From: Cornus controversa
Lineage: Eukaryota > Streptophyta > Magnoliopsida > Cornales > Cornaceae
Direction: 5' to 3'
DNA length: 64,000 nt
Assembly (NCBI GenBank): GCA_026545225.1
Contig: CM048846.1
Span: forward strand, 13,913,975 to 13,977,974
The position numbers and the translations under genes are program-made. The notes beneath the pieces were generated by a model, which was not told where the DNA came from, searched no databases, and was given only the letters and a program-made list of their open reading frames with translations. Below are positions 11,655 through 22,622 of the stretch, in pieces. Position 1 is the first letter of the stretch, and each line of letters opens with the position of its first letter.

Positions 11655-12563
11655 TGTTGGGTAAAAAAAAATTGTTTAGCACAACGGAATCAAATCATAA
11701 ATAAACATGGAGATTCAATCACAAAACAACAGATTATAAATAATATTTAATGTGGTTCAGCCCAACTCGACCTCTGTCTACAGAGAGAAGAAAATTCACC
11801 ATCGTTATTCAAGAAGAGATATACAACTATAAAGAATACACACTCATTCACTGCCTCATGATAAAATACACTAATAGAGACTTTGAACACTGGACCGTAT
11901 ACACACAATCTTTGCATAGGATATGGTGTCGGATACTTGAGCCTTTCATAATATACCACTCACTCCTTGTCATCGGTGTTCTACCCACTCCCTAATCATC
12001 TCTACCCTCACGCATTCACCAATTTCTACGAGCTACATCTCTCTACTCTTGATGCCCCTTTGCACTTGCATCCATTCTCTTCTCTTCTCACTCACTCTTC
12101 CACTCTCTTTTCTTCTCTAACATCTAAACTCAACTTTCTCTATTTATAGAGTTCTTAACTCATATCTTGGCAAACAATTAATACAAATCTTTGTTGGGCA
12201 AGGAATACAATTACTTGGGGGCTCAAGAACAATTTCTTTGGGCCAAAGTCTAACAAAACATCCCCAAACCATTCAAAGCCCAATCCAATAAGAATTTAAA
12301 ACATACATAACAAATCTCCATTGTGTCAAAAATTCTCCACCTTGACCGAAGATCACCAGCTCAATCATCATATATATTTTATTATGTTTTCTTGATCTAT
12401 TAAATAACTGTCAAACTTCACAGGACAAACCATCAACTCTGATACCACTTCTTGGGTACAAATACCCCTTGTTCGTGAAAACAAATCACAAACAAATATA
12501 GAGATTCAATCACAAAATAACAAATAATAACACAATATTTAACGTGGTTCAACCCAACTCGAC
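11655..12563 (-). mobile_element. Short copia element: LTR, tiny internal part, second LTR truncated
   Basis: The LTR 11655-12312 (plus strand TGTTGGGTA...ATACATAACA) has a minus-strand TATA box near 12145. A 137-bp internal piece ends in a minus-strand primer site TGGTATCAGAGT (12437-12448, tRNA-iMet type). Next to it a second LTR copy begins at about 12450 and is cut at 12563. The absence of gag/pol with both LTR ends present suggests a TRIM-like or internally deleted copia element. A related LTR lies at 27585-31101. Confidence 0.65.
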
Positions 12564-13752
12564 CTATGTGTTTTCCAAATATTGACCCAAGAGGGGGGTA
12601 AATTGGGTCTTTGACAAACAATGGATTCTAATTCTTGATCTTATTTTGATTTTATATAAGTTTTAATCAATATTTGAGTATCTTAGCATTGTATGTTGAT
12701 TAACTAATCCTTAGTGACTAATACATACACGAAGAACCAAGTCGTAATGAGGTATGACACTCCTACCTACATTCTCACCTCAAGAAACCCTCTTGAGGAT
12801 TCATCAAAATTCTCTAGTTGTATTTTTCGTCAAGGTCAAGAGAAAATATTTCCATGTCTTGTATTATGGGTCAAAAATAAACCATCCCTTACTTGCAGAC
12901 TAAGAGAAAACCCTCTCTTACTTACAGGCTAAGAGAAAACCCCCTCTCTCTTCAAGGTCGAGAGTGAAACCTTTACAAACTTTTCCAAACTTCCTTGCCA
13001 AGCCTCACTTGGTCTTCTCACTCTCAATAAGTAAGTAATTTGAGTTTAAAGTTTAATAATGATATCTCAATAGATAGATGTGTACTAGTGTATGCTCACA
13101 ACCTAGAGTTATAATTGAATTATTCAAATGAAAGCTTAACTCTGGGATCAATCACTATGAATGATAATAAAGGGTTTAACTCAATAATGGTGTCTAGAAT
13201 GAATGATATTCATTTTTTAAGCTCTATAGAAGTATCTACCAACACAAGATCATCAAGTGTATGTATAAGAATATATATCTCTCTTTATAAGGAGTATTTA
13301 TAAACCTATAAAGTAATATAGTTGTCAAGCACATTTGACATACTTTGGGAGTGTTAAACTACCTGTTATATTTTAAAATTTGTCGAAAGTAGTCGAATGG
13401 TTCTCAAGGCAGGCGACTAGTTTGGTTAGACCAGTTTGTTGATCCAAAAGTTCAAGTCGACTAATGCATATGTCCTTTCAGTGTTTGAACTCTTATAGTT
13501 ATAATCGACAAGTCCTTTGGAATCAGTTAATTGACTTCAAAGAAGTCATTAATGGTCATTCTCAGTTTTGTATAGTCGACTGATAAGTCAACTGAACCAT
13601 TTCAAGCTTTAAGTTGAGATGTCATTGGAATGAATAAGTTGACTAAATTGGTATGTTTTGAGATTTCAACATTTCTAAGTTCATGTTAAGGCTCAATTTC
13701 ATTATCCATTCATTTATGACTTTAAGGATTATGCAGCCTAGTTCAAATCTAT
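12564..13752 (-). mobile_element. Minus-strand Sirevirus-like LTR fragment
   Basis: Read on the minus strand, this stretch has the layout of the Sirevirus LTRs seen elsewhere here. A GTCGAC-containing upstream region lies at about 13380-13640, a TATA-like TTTATAAATACTCC near 13300, repeated GGTTTTCTCTTAG leader motifs near 12905-12945, and a C-rich end near 12585. It is inverted relative to the adjoining plus-strand LTR. Confidence 0.55.
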
Positions 13753-14997
13753 TGATTCATCAATTGTAACTCTAGATTTGAGAGATCTTGAATTTGTATA
13801 TCTTGTCTATTTGAGAGACACTCATTGTACACAAAACGTCTTATTCTTGAGAAAAGAAGATCAAGAAGTTCTCTTGGCATGGGTAACTTGAAGAAGCTTT
13901 GTAAGGGTTTTTCTCTAAGTCTGAAAAAGAGAAATGTTTATTCTCTACCTTAAAAAGAGAAGGATTGGGTAGCGTTTTTCACCCTTTAGAGTGAGTAATG
14001 GTTATCACTTAACCGTCAAAAGAGAAAGGAAGCCCAAGTCATGCGCTTGGCAGAGAAGCCTTGGTGAAGTTTTCATTAAGTAAGGAAGCCCAAGTATTTC
14101 ACTTAGTAGTTGTACGGTTTGCTTTCCACCCTTAAGAAAGGCTCTATAGTGGAAACCTCAAGAAGTGCTCTTGAGGCATGGACGTAAGCAAGAAGGGACG
14201 AACCATGTAAAAATCATGGTGTCAATATTTGCATACTTTCCTTACATTATTATGTTCATTATCTTTGTTAAATGTCTTTATGTTTTGAATAAATATGAAG
14301 ATCATAATTGTGTGGAGATATTGCACACCATGTATTTAATGAAATGTCTTTATGAGCTTTAAGTCCATTTTAGCATTGATAAACATATATCCACTTAACT
14401 CATTTCATTCCTTTTTTAATGAACCATTTTATGAATAAATGAGTAGCACTTCAAGTGCTTGATTAATTGCCTATGTAAGGTTTACTTCTTCTATCATATC
14501 CATAGGTAATTGCTCAAGTTTTCTTTTGATAGGTGTACTCCTTTATTTTGCTAGCATTTATTTTATAATTATCCTTTTAATAAATGTCGTTTAAATACTT
14601 CATATGAGGAGGATGAGATGTATACTTGGAGTATATTGGTTAAGTTATGCAATTGATTATATTGCAAATTAATTGAGTATTTATTTGATTATCTTTTTGC
14701 CAATCAATTTGCATATCATGTGTTTGATAAAATATGCAATCAACATTTTCACACACTTCAAGCATTATATGTTGCACTTTATTGAACATTTTATTTGTGG
14801 CATCCATTACATCATTTAAGTGCATAATAGATAGAATATTCTCATTTCCACTTGTTGAATATATAAGTTTATCAAGTGTTTGACAAAATTCCAAACAAGT
14901 ATACTTTTGTCAAAATGAGCTAAACTGAAAAAGTTTCATCTTTTGCCTATTGTCCCTATTCACCCCCCCTCTCTCTAGGGACAATTCTTGGGTAACA
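13753..14997 (+). repeat. Sirevirus 5' LTR, partial
   Basis: It is homologous to 20693-21952 across the leader region (shared GATTCATCAATTGTAACTCT, then TTTGAGAGACACTCATTGTA) and ends GGGTAACA before the primer site. The upstream part of the LTR is replaced by inverted LTR sequence. Confidence 0.75.
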
Positions 14998-15011
14998 ATT
15001 GGTATCAGAGT

Positions 15012-18000
15012 TTGGGCTCTTGAATAGGACTTAACAATCTTAGAGTCGATCAATGACAAACAATGATGATCGAAGAACCCATATTTGAACTAGGACAATC
15101 CTTAAATAGACTTTCAATGCTTTGTGAAATCTATTTACATTCATTGGAAGCAAAGAATGAAGATTTTCATTCAACCCAAAAATTATATAATGTGTCTAAT
15201 CATTGGGAATGAACCTCAAAATTTGTAGAAGGAGTATAAGTCCCAAAAGAATATTATAAATTAAATGCATATGATTCGAAATTATTTTAGCTCAATGCCT
15301 TAGCTATAAGTATCTTTTATTGTGCATTTAATTCATATGAATTCTTCTAATGCATATCAACTAGGAGAGATGGGACATCTTGAAATAATCTATGAGAACC
15401 TTTGAGTTAAGCGGCAAGCTCATAACTCATAAAATTGCGAGGATGATTCATATTGAAATTCTCTTTTTGTCGTATTCCTTTTTGAGAAGAATCTTAAAAA
15501 ACCTCAATCTTTTAGGATTAAAAGACTTAAACTTTAAAAAGAAATACTTCTTTAAAGAGGAAATAAATCTTATCACCATATGTTAAATGTTGTTTATCTT
15601 GGGTACACATGTTATGTTCTAAATGTTTAAAAACATCCTAAGTGGCATAGGTGTTTTTCTAGACTATTGTTTTGAATAGCAAAGCATAAATCTATGCAAA
15701 TTGCATATGATTAAGTGAAGATTTTTCTCAATAAAAAAACTCTAAAGATTTATAAATAAATTGTAAGGGAATCCAAATGTTTAAAGTTGAATCTCAAAGA
15801 GTTAAACAAGTCTGTGCACACTTGGTTTGAATTAGAATGGGGAGATTTTGAAATGTGCTCACTCTCCATAAAATCATGATATATGATCACTCGAGGATTT
15901 AAAGATGTAAATCTGAACCGGTGGTTTGTCTATGTGAAAATATCAAGTCTTGATCTTCAAGACCATAGAAAAGAAGTGTTGATTATTCAAGTATATGTTA
16001 ATGATCTTATATTTGAATCAATAACTTGTGCAAAGTTTTCATAAATTTGTCAAATTTCTTGAAAAGTGAACCTTTAAGATTGAAAATCCTTAAAAATCTT
16101 TTCAATTCATTTTTGCACATTCCATGATACTTAAGTGACAAGAACAATTGCTTATGTTTAACTTGGTATATGTACATCTTTGATGTAATCCTATCATTCT
16201 TATACTTGAGTGTTGTTTATTTAATGCAACTATTTGCGAAAGTTTTTGATCTCTTTTGCTATATTTTGATTAAAAGATTAGGTGAGAAATAATCTTTTAT
16301 ATCAAACTTATGATTGTCTTATAAACAATGATTTTGATTAAGAGATTAAGTGGGATGCAATCTTTTATATCAAATTCATACATGATAAAATTGTTGATTA
16401 TACTAGATATATCAAATCTCTAAATCAACAATTAAAGAGGTGTGTAAAGAATTAACAAGAATGTTTCATAAGCCAAAATTCTTAAAAATAGTAAATGCTT
16501 CGAAAGTGGTTTATGAAAATCCATATAAGCTAGTGGCAAGCTTATGTTTCATAAAACATACTCATATTTAATAAGTTAGTGGCAAACTTATTATTCTCAA
16601 AGCAACTTTAGGATAATATGAAACACTTTAAAAATGGCTTATGAGAAAAACCTATATAAGTTAGTGGCAAGTTTATAACTCATAAGACATGTGCATATTT
16701 AGTAAGCTAGTAACAAGCTTATTATTATCAAAGTGTTCTTGAAAGAATCTTTGCACATTGAATATGTATAGAAATATTAGGAATGTTTGATTTGACAAAG
16801 TACCAAAAGAGCATAGAGATTATATTCTTATATCTATAAGCATCATGTTATATAATCACTTAAACTTGAAGGATATGAAATTTCAAACCTTGAGCTAAAA
16901 CTCTAATCCTTTGGTTTGTGAAGATTTATGTGATTATATTATAATCATTGGTTTTGATTGGAATAACTTTGGTTATAAATCTTTTCATCAAAATCATACA
17001 TGGAAGTATGTTGATTACATATATATGTTTATCACCTTTTAATCAACATCTTGTGCAAAAATTTGAGACTCTTTTATCCAAAATATATAGAAGGACTTGA
17101 GATTATAGACATTTCAAATGAGTCCACATTAGAAGAATCTCAAAGAAAATGAAAAGAATCCTAGAAAGATAGCATCCAAAATGATTTTCATAAACATCTT
17201 TCTATAGGTTGAAGCATGGTTTTCCTCCTCTAAATTGATCTTTCTAGGTGGACATTTTAAAGATAATTGCATAAGATCTTTGTTTCAAAATAATTAAAAT
17301 TATTTGGCTCTCACATCTCTAGATGAAAATCAATGAGGCCAAAAATTTTAAGTTTTTGAATCTTGGCAATTCAAAAGGAACAAATTCATGTTGAATGAAT
17401 TTTTTTGCTTAGAACTTAGTTCTTAGACTACATGATCACACCTTGGTAGGCACATACAACTTTAGAAGATGAGTTGGGTGTAATCATTAGAAACTAAGAT
17501 AGATTTGTGACCCAAGGTTTCAACCAAGAAGAAAAGATGACTATGAAGAAACTTTGCACATGTATCTAGAATGGAAGCAATAAGAATGCTACATGCTTTT
17601 GCATAAAATGTGGTTATTAAATGCATTCTTATATGACTTCGTATTTAAGGAAGCCTATTTAGATAAACCATCTAGATTTGAAATGCATAAAGTTTTAAAC
17701 CTTGTGTTTAAAATTTTCAAAAGCCTATATGATTTGAAATGAGCTTCAAAGAGCTTGGCATGAAAGCTTAGTGGTTCTTTCATAGAAAATGGTTTTGATA
17801 GAAGCAAATTTGATGATATTTATTTCTCAAAACCTATGATGATGATTTGTTGATTATGCTCATATATTTGGATAATATCATTCTTGAGTCAACAAATGAG
17901 AAATTGTGCAAAGAGCTTCCAAAAGCATGCAAGATGTATATCATTTGAGCATGATGGGTAAACTCAATTTCTTCTCAAGATTGAACCCCTCTAAGTGTCA

Positions 18001-18680
18001 TAGAAATAATTTTTAGATATTTGTTGGACACTTTAGTTTTAGGATTATGGTATCGTTGGAACACTTTAGATACCTCTAGGCACTTCTTAAGAGCTCATGT
18101 GTTTAGATGTGATAGGTTTTTAGCTTTTAGAAGAAAAATACACATAAGTAAGATGTGTGACATTGATTGACCATGTTTACTTGCCTTTATGTGCAATCAT
18201 GTGTATTTTGATACTTATGTGTATTTTTGATTGCTTGACATGACCTTATATGACTTGTTATTTCATTTTTGTTATGTTTGTCATATAAGATATGTTGAGT
18301 TTGTGATGAATTTGTGAATTAATGATATGATAGTTGTTGTATCTTATATTTGTTCTTGTGATGTACATTTGATGCACCTTCTTTCCTTGGTATCAAGTCT
18401 ATTCTTTATGAAAAATTGAAGAAAAGACCCAAGACAATAGACTTTATCATTTGGTGTCTTTTAGGGTCTTCATCATTCATAGTTTGACCCACGTTGCATT
18501 TAAAGTATCTTTATACCTTTTGGGAACTATTGATATATATTTTATGATATATTACATTTTATTGGGCATGCACTTACATTTTTAAATTCTTCTAACTTTC
18601 AAGAGTTAGTTGAAATGCTTTCTAGATTATTAGGATGTTGAGATTGCCTACTTGGCTCCCTATGCCTTTTGATTATGTGA
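15012..18680 (+). pseudogene. Decayed Sirevirus polyprotein region
   Basis: Short islands of copia reverse transcriptase remain between many stops. A decayed QGFNQEE motif lies at about 17510-17535, then NGSNKNA/HAFA near 17570-17600, then LSMMGKLNFF at 17943-17972. Relics of the YVDD-type active site with following IF.ST..C.K appear near 15992-16030, 17000-17060 and 17850-17900. Three such relics suggest that more than one copy or an internal duplication contributes. Reverse transcriptase copies element RNA into DNA; this copy is clearly inactive. Confidence 0.65.
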
Positions 18681-19232
18681 AAAGGGGAGAAGTTATATGA
18701 TATGTATCATATTCACATACTTGTACTTATATGTCTCTATATTTATAGAAAGCATGATGATAAAGGGAGATTTTTCATTTATATGCATATGCCCTATTCC
18801 TTCATTCCTTTAAAGCATGTTGATAGGGGGAGAATTTTCACCGATAAAATTCATGAATATATGCAAATGCTTAATTGATTTTCTCTTTTGATGCATATGG
18901 ATAGTAGGAGCAATCCTTATTTTGAAAGTTTATGCATATTGTGATTTTTATAGGGGGAGAAATCATAACTTGTTAAGTATGCATATTGATAGTGGGAACC
19001 ACTTCAATTTACTTCTTGAGGAGAAATGTCATGATTTTGATATCTTTTTCCTTCCCATATTGTACATCTTAATCACCATCCCTTAAGCTTTAATTTATTG
19101 ATCTTTTTGATAATTTCAAAAGGGGGAGAAAAGTGTGATGTGCATATCATAAATGACTTGACTTGATTATATATTTTATGTCATTTATTTTATATAACAC
19201 ATCAATGTTTGTCATCATCAAAAAGGGGGAGA
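18681..19232 (+). repeat. Multiple polypurine-tract array
   Basis: G-rich purine tracts occur at 18681-18690, 18761-18770, 18825-18834, 18951-18960, 19121-19130 and 19221-19232, the last one abutting the LTR start. Each is set in similar AT-rich context with GCATAT or GCATGTTGAT nearby. This matches the repeated PPTs described for Sireviruses. Confidence 0.8.
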
Positions 19233-19233
19233 T

Positions 19234-21952
19234 TGTTGAACCAAGGTTTTCAACCAATGTTATCTCAGTTATTTTGATGATAACAAAACATTGTGAGTGT
19301 TAGGATTTAATGTCTACTTGAGTTTATGCTTAAACATGTTACGTTCTAACAAGACTCAAAGTAAGACAAGAGGATCAATGACACCTTGCAAAGGTATCCA
19401 AAGCTCACATTGATCATGCCTATCTATGTTCAAAAGCTCATATCAAGGACATAAGAAGAGGATGAATGCAATAATATCAAAGAAAGAATATTTCACCTAA
19501 TGCACATCAAGATCAATAGAACCAATGAAAGCAATTGAAGATTGGGTAGTTTAGTCTTGGTGAGTGTATAGGGAATCTTCGTGAAGTTACTTTGATGCTC
19601 TCACTTGAAAGCAATAGAACCAATGGATTTCATGCATATCATTCATAAGTCCTTAGACCATAAACAACAGTTCATGTACTTCATTTATATCATTTGGAAA
19701 AGTTTCTAAGAATTAGAGAAATAAGGCTTTGAACTTATATGTTTAAATCATGAAAAGCTTTTAGTAATATTGAGAGGATCTCCAATTGAAAATATCTTTA
19801 ATTCTAAATATTTGCATTTAGTGAAGTATAAAGTCAAGGACCTTGGATCAAATTGATTTATTTTATAAGGTTATAGTTGACTTTGAAGAGGTTCAAGTTT
19901 GTCAAATTATTCAAAGATCCTACCTCATAACTTAGTTGACTCTAGGACCCAATGCAACTCATGCATATCATTTTAATGGTCTCTATACATGTAAAAATAG
20001 GACTTGATCTTATTTGAATCACATCTTTAAAGTCCTTGATGGTTTGGGGTTTGTTTGGATGTCAAAACTCTTTTTTTTTTAATGTTGAGCATGTATCAGT
20101 CGACTTATACATTCCTATCAGTCGACTAATATAGACTATGAGTTTTTGGCATTTCTAGAGGGACAGATCAGTCGACTTATGAAAATGCATCAGTCAACTA
20201 ATGCCTTGAAATAATTTTTCAGGAAAGTTTCCCTCAGTCGACTAACTATCGTCTAACCTGGACAGAACATTTTAGCCATTTCTAGATGGGCAAATTAGTC
20301 GACTTATAGAATTTCATCAGTCGACTTATATTGGTTCAAAATTCATTTTTGTCTTAAAAAGTTGAATCAGTCGACTACTCCTAAATGACCAGTCGACTCA
20401 TCAATCGACTAACTTTACGAAAACAGATCTGAAACGACTAATTTTTACATTTAATGATTCCCAACCACTTCCAAACGACTATAATTCATTCTTGGGCTAT
20501 AAATACACATTGTATATGTATTATAGAAATGAGAGAGGCCACCAAACCTATAGTTGATCATCCATTATTGGTTGAATCTATCATTAAGCTTAAAATTCAT
20601 ATTCTATAGAAATAGTCACCATACTTGACCATTTTCTTCCAAAGATCAATTTATTTGTGGTATTTCATTTATCATTCTAGAGTTGAGCTTTCTTATTGAT
20701 TCATCAATTGTAACTCTAAATTTGAGAGAGCTTTGAATTTGTATATCTTGTCTATTTGAGAGACACTCATTGTACACAAAATTTCTTATTCTTGAGAATG
20801 GAAGACCAAGAGGTTCTCTTAGTATGGATAACTTGAAGAAGCTTTGTAAGGGTTTTTCTCTAAACCCAAAAAAGAGAAAGGTTCATTCTTTACCTTAAAA
20901 GGAGAAGGATTGGATAGTGCTCTCCACCCTTTAGAGTGAGTAATGGTTATCTCTTAACCATCAAAAGAAAAAGAAAACCCAAGTCATGCGCTTGGCAAAG
21001 AAGCCTTGGTGAAGTTTTCATTGTGCAAGGAAGTCCAAGTAATTCACTTAGCAATTATACGGTTTATTTTCCACCCTTAAGGAATGCTCTATAGTGAAAA
21101 CCTCAAGAAGTGCTCTTGAGGCATGGATGTAGGCAAGAAGGGCCGAAACATGTAAAAATCATGGTGTCAATATTTGCATTTCTCTATCCTTACTCTCCTT
21201 ACATTATTATGTTCATTATCTTTGTTAAATGTCTTTATATTATAAATATGAAGATCATAATTGTGTGGAGATATTGCACACCATGTATTTGATGAAATGT
21301 TTTTATGAGCTTTAATTCCATTTTAGCATTGATAGACATATATCCACTTAGCTCATTTCATTCCTTTTTTAATGAACCATTTTATGAATAAATGAGTAGC
21401 ACTTCAAATGCTTAATTAATTGCCTATGTAAGGTTTACTTCTTACATCATATCCATAAGTAATTGCTCAAGTTTTTTTTTGATAGGTTTACTCCTTTATT
21501 TTGCTAGCATTTATTTTATAATTATCCTTTTAATGAATGTTGTTTAAATGCTTCATATGAGGAGGATGAGATGTATACTTGAAGTATATTGGTTGAGTTG
21601 TGGAATTAATTATATTGTAAATTGATTGAGTATTTATTTGATTATCTTTTTGCTAATCAATTTGCGTATCATGTGTTTGATAAAATGTGCAATCAACATT
21701 TCCACACACTTTAAGCATTATATGTTACACTTTCATGAACACTTTATTTGTTATATCCAATAGATCATTTAAGTGCATAATAGATAGAACATTCTCATTC
21801 CCACTTGTTGAATATATAAGTTTATCAAGTGTTTGACAAAAGTCCAAACAAGCCTACTTTTATCAAAATGAGCTAAACTAAAAAAGTTTCATCTTTTGCC
21901 TATTGTCCCATTTCACCCCCCCCCCCCTTCTAGGGACAATTCTTGGGTAACA
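19234..21952 (+). repeat. Sirevirus LTR, full length (~2.7 kb)
   Basis: It starts TGTTGAACC right after the last polypurine tract and ends GGGTAACA two bases before a TGGTATCAGAGC primer site. The U3 part (20099-20397) carries eight copies of the palindrome GTCGAC. A TATA-like CTATAAATACAC lies near 20500. Confidence 0.8.
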
Positions 21953-22016
21953 ATTGGTATCAGAGCTTGGGCTCTTGAATATGACTTAACCATCTTAGAG
22001 TCGATCAATGGTAAAC

Positions 22017-22622
22017 AATGATGAAGACCCCCTCCCCCCTCTAGGGACAATTCTTGGGTAGCACTAGGCATTAGCCTTAGTATGATTGAGCAACTCCGAC
22101 GGTCATACCTTAGTGGATAATTATGCCACTTCCATAACATGGTTGGGCAACTCCGAAACCCATGTGCGCTTCACTTGGACAATCCTCTGATATATACATA
22201 TACATACACATATAACACATAGCATATAACTCTTGCTTTCCTACATACATTCATGCTTATTATGAAGTCTAACACGCATCACACTCTTATAGACCACATA
22301 TAACCACATATATGCTCAAGTCATGCATAAAATTCATATATGCACATAATTCATCACATAACTAAATATGCTCTCATTTCATACACATTGCATGTATAAA
22401 TTCACAATACATCATATCTCACAAGATGAACATTTCTAACATGTATAAATACACAATGTAAGAGGGAAAGACAAATCACGTACTCAACTCCCACCATTCT
22501 CCCATACATGCTAACACAACCAATACATTCCCAAACTCACCAAAACCTAGGAATCAATTAATAAGAAGGAAGAAATACCCCTACCTCAATTTTGAAACCT
22601 TTCCACCAAGCTTCACATTACT
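22017..22622 (-). mobile_element. Gypsy LTR, distal half, minus strand (left of the nested solo LTR)
   Basis: This segment and 25029-25550 read as one minus-strand gypsy LTR split by the plus-strand LTR at 22623-25028. Its inner end (CCCCTACCTCAATTTTG) resembles the equivalent part of the LTR at 1013-2100 (CCCCTACCTCAATAGC). The left edge near 22017 abuts a partial repeat of the Sirevirus LTR end. Confidence 0.55.

Larger units (their letters stand above)
13753..21966 (+). mobile_element. Degenerate Sirevirus-like copia element
   Basis: A 5' LTR piece (13753-14997) is followed by the primer site TGGTATCAGAGT (15000-15011), a heavily decayed pol region, a series of GGGGGAGA tracts (18681-19232) and a full-length LTR (19234-21952). 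Multiple polypurine tracts before the 3' LTR are a known hallmark of Sireviruses. A second primer site (21955-21966) follows the right LTR, so that LTR once also served as a 5' LTR. That suggests LTR-LTR recombination of tandem copies. No frame is open for long; the element cannot be autonomous. Confidence 0.8.

Noticed and set aside
21913-22140. Minus-strand frame with repeated TQELSLEGGGG
   Set aside because: The repeat is the C-rich Sirevirus LTR end copied twice (21917-21950 and 22026-22060), not a protein repeat.
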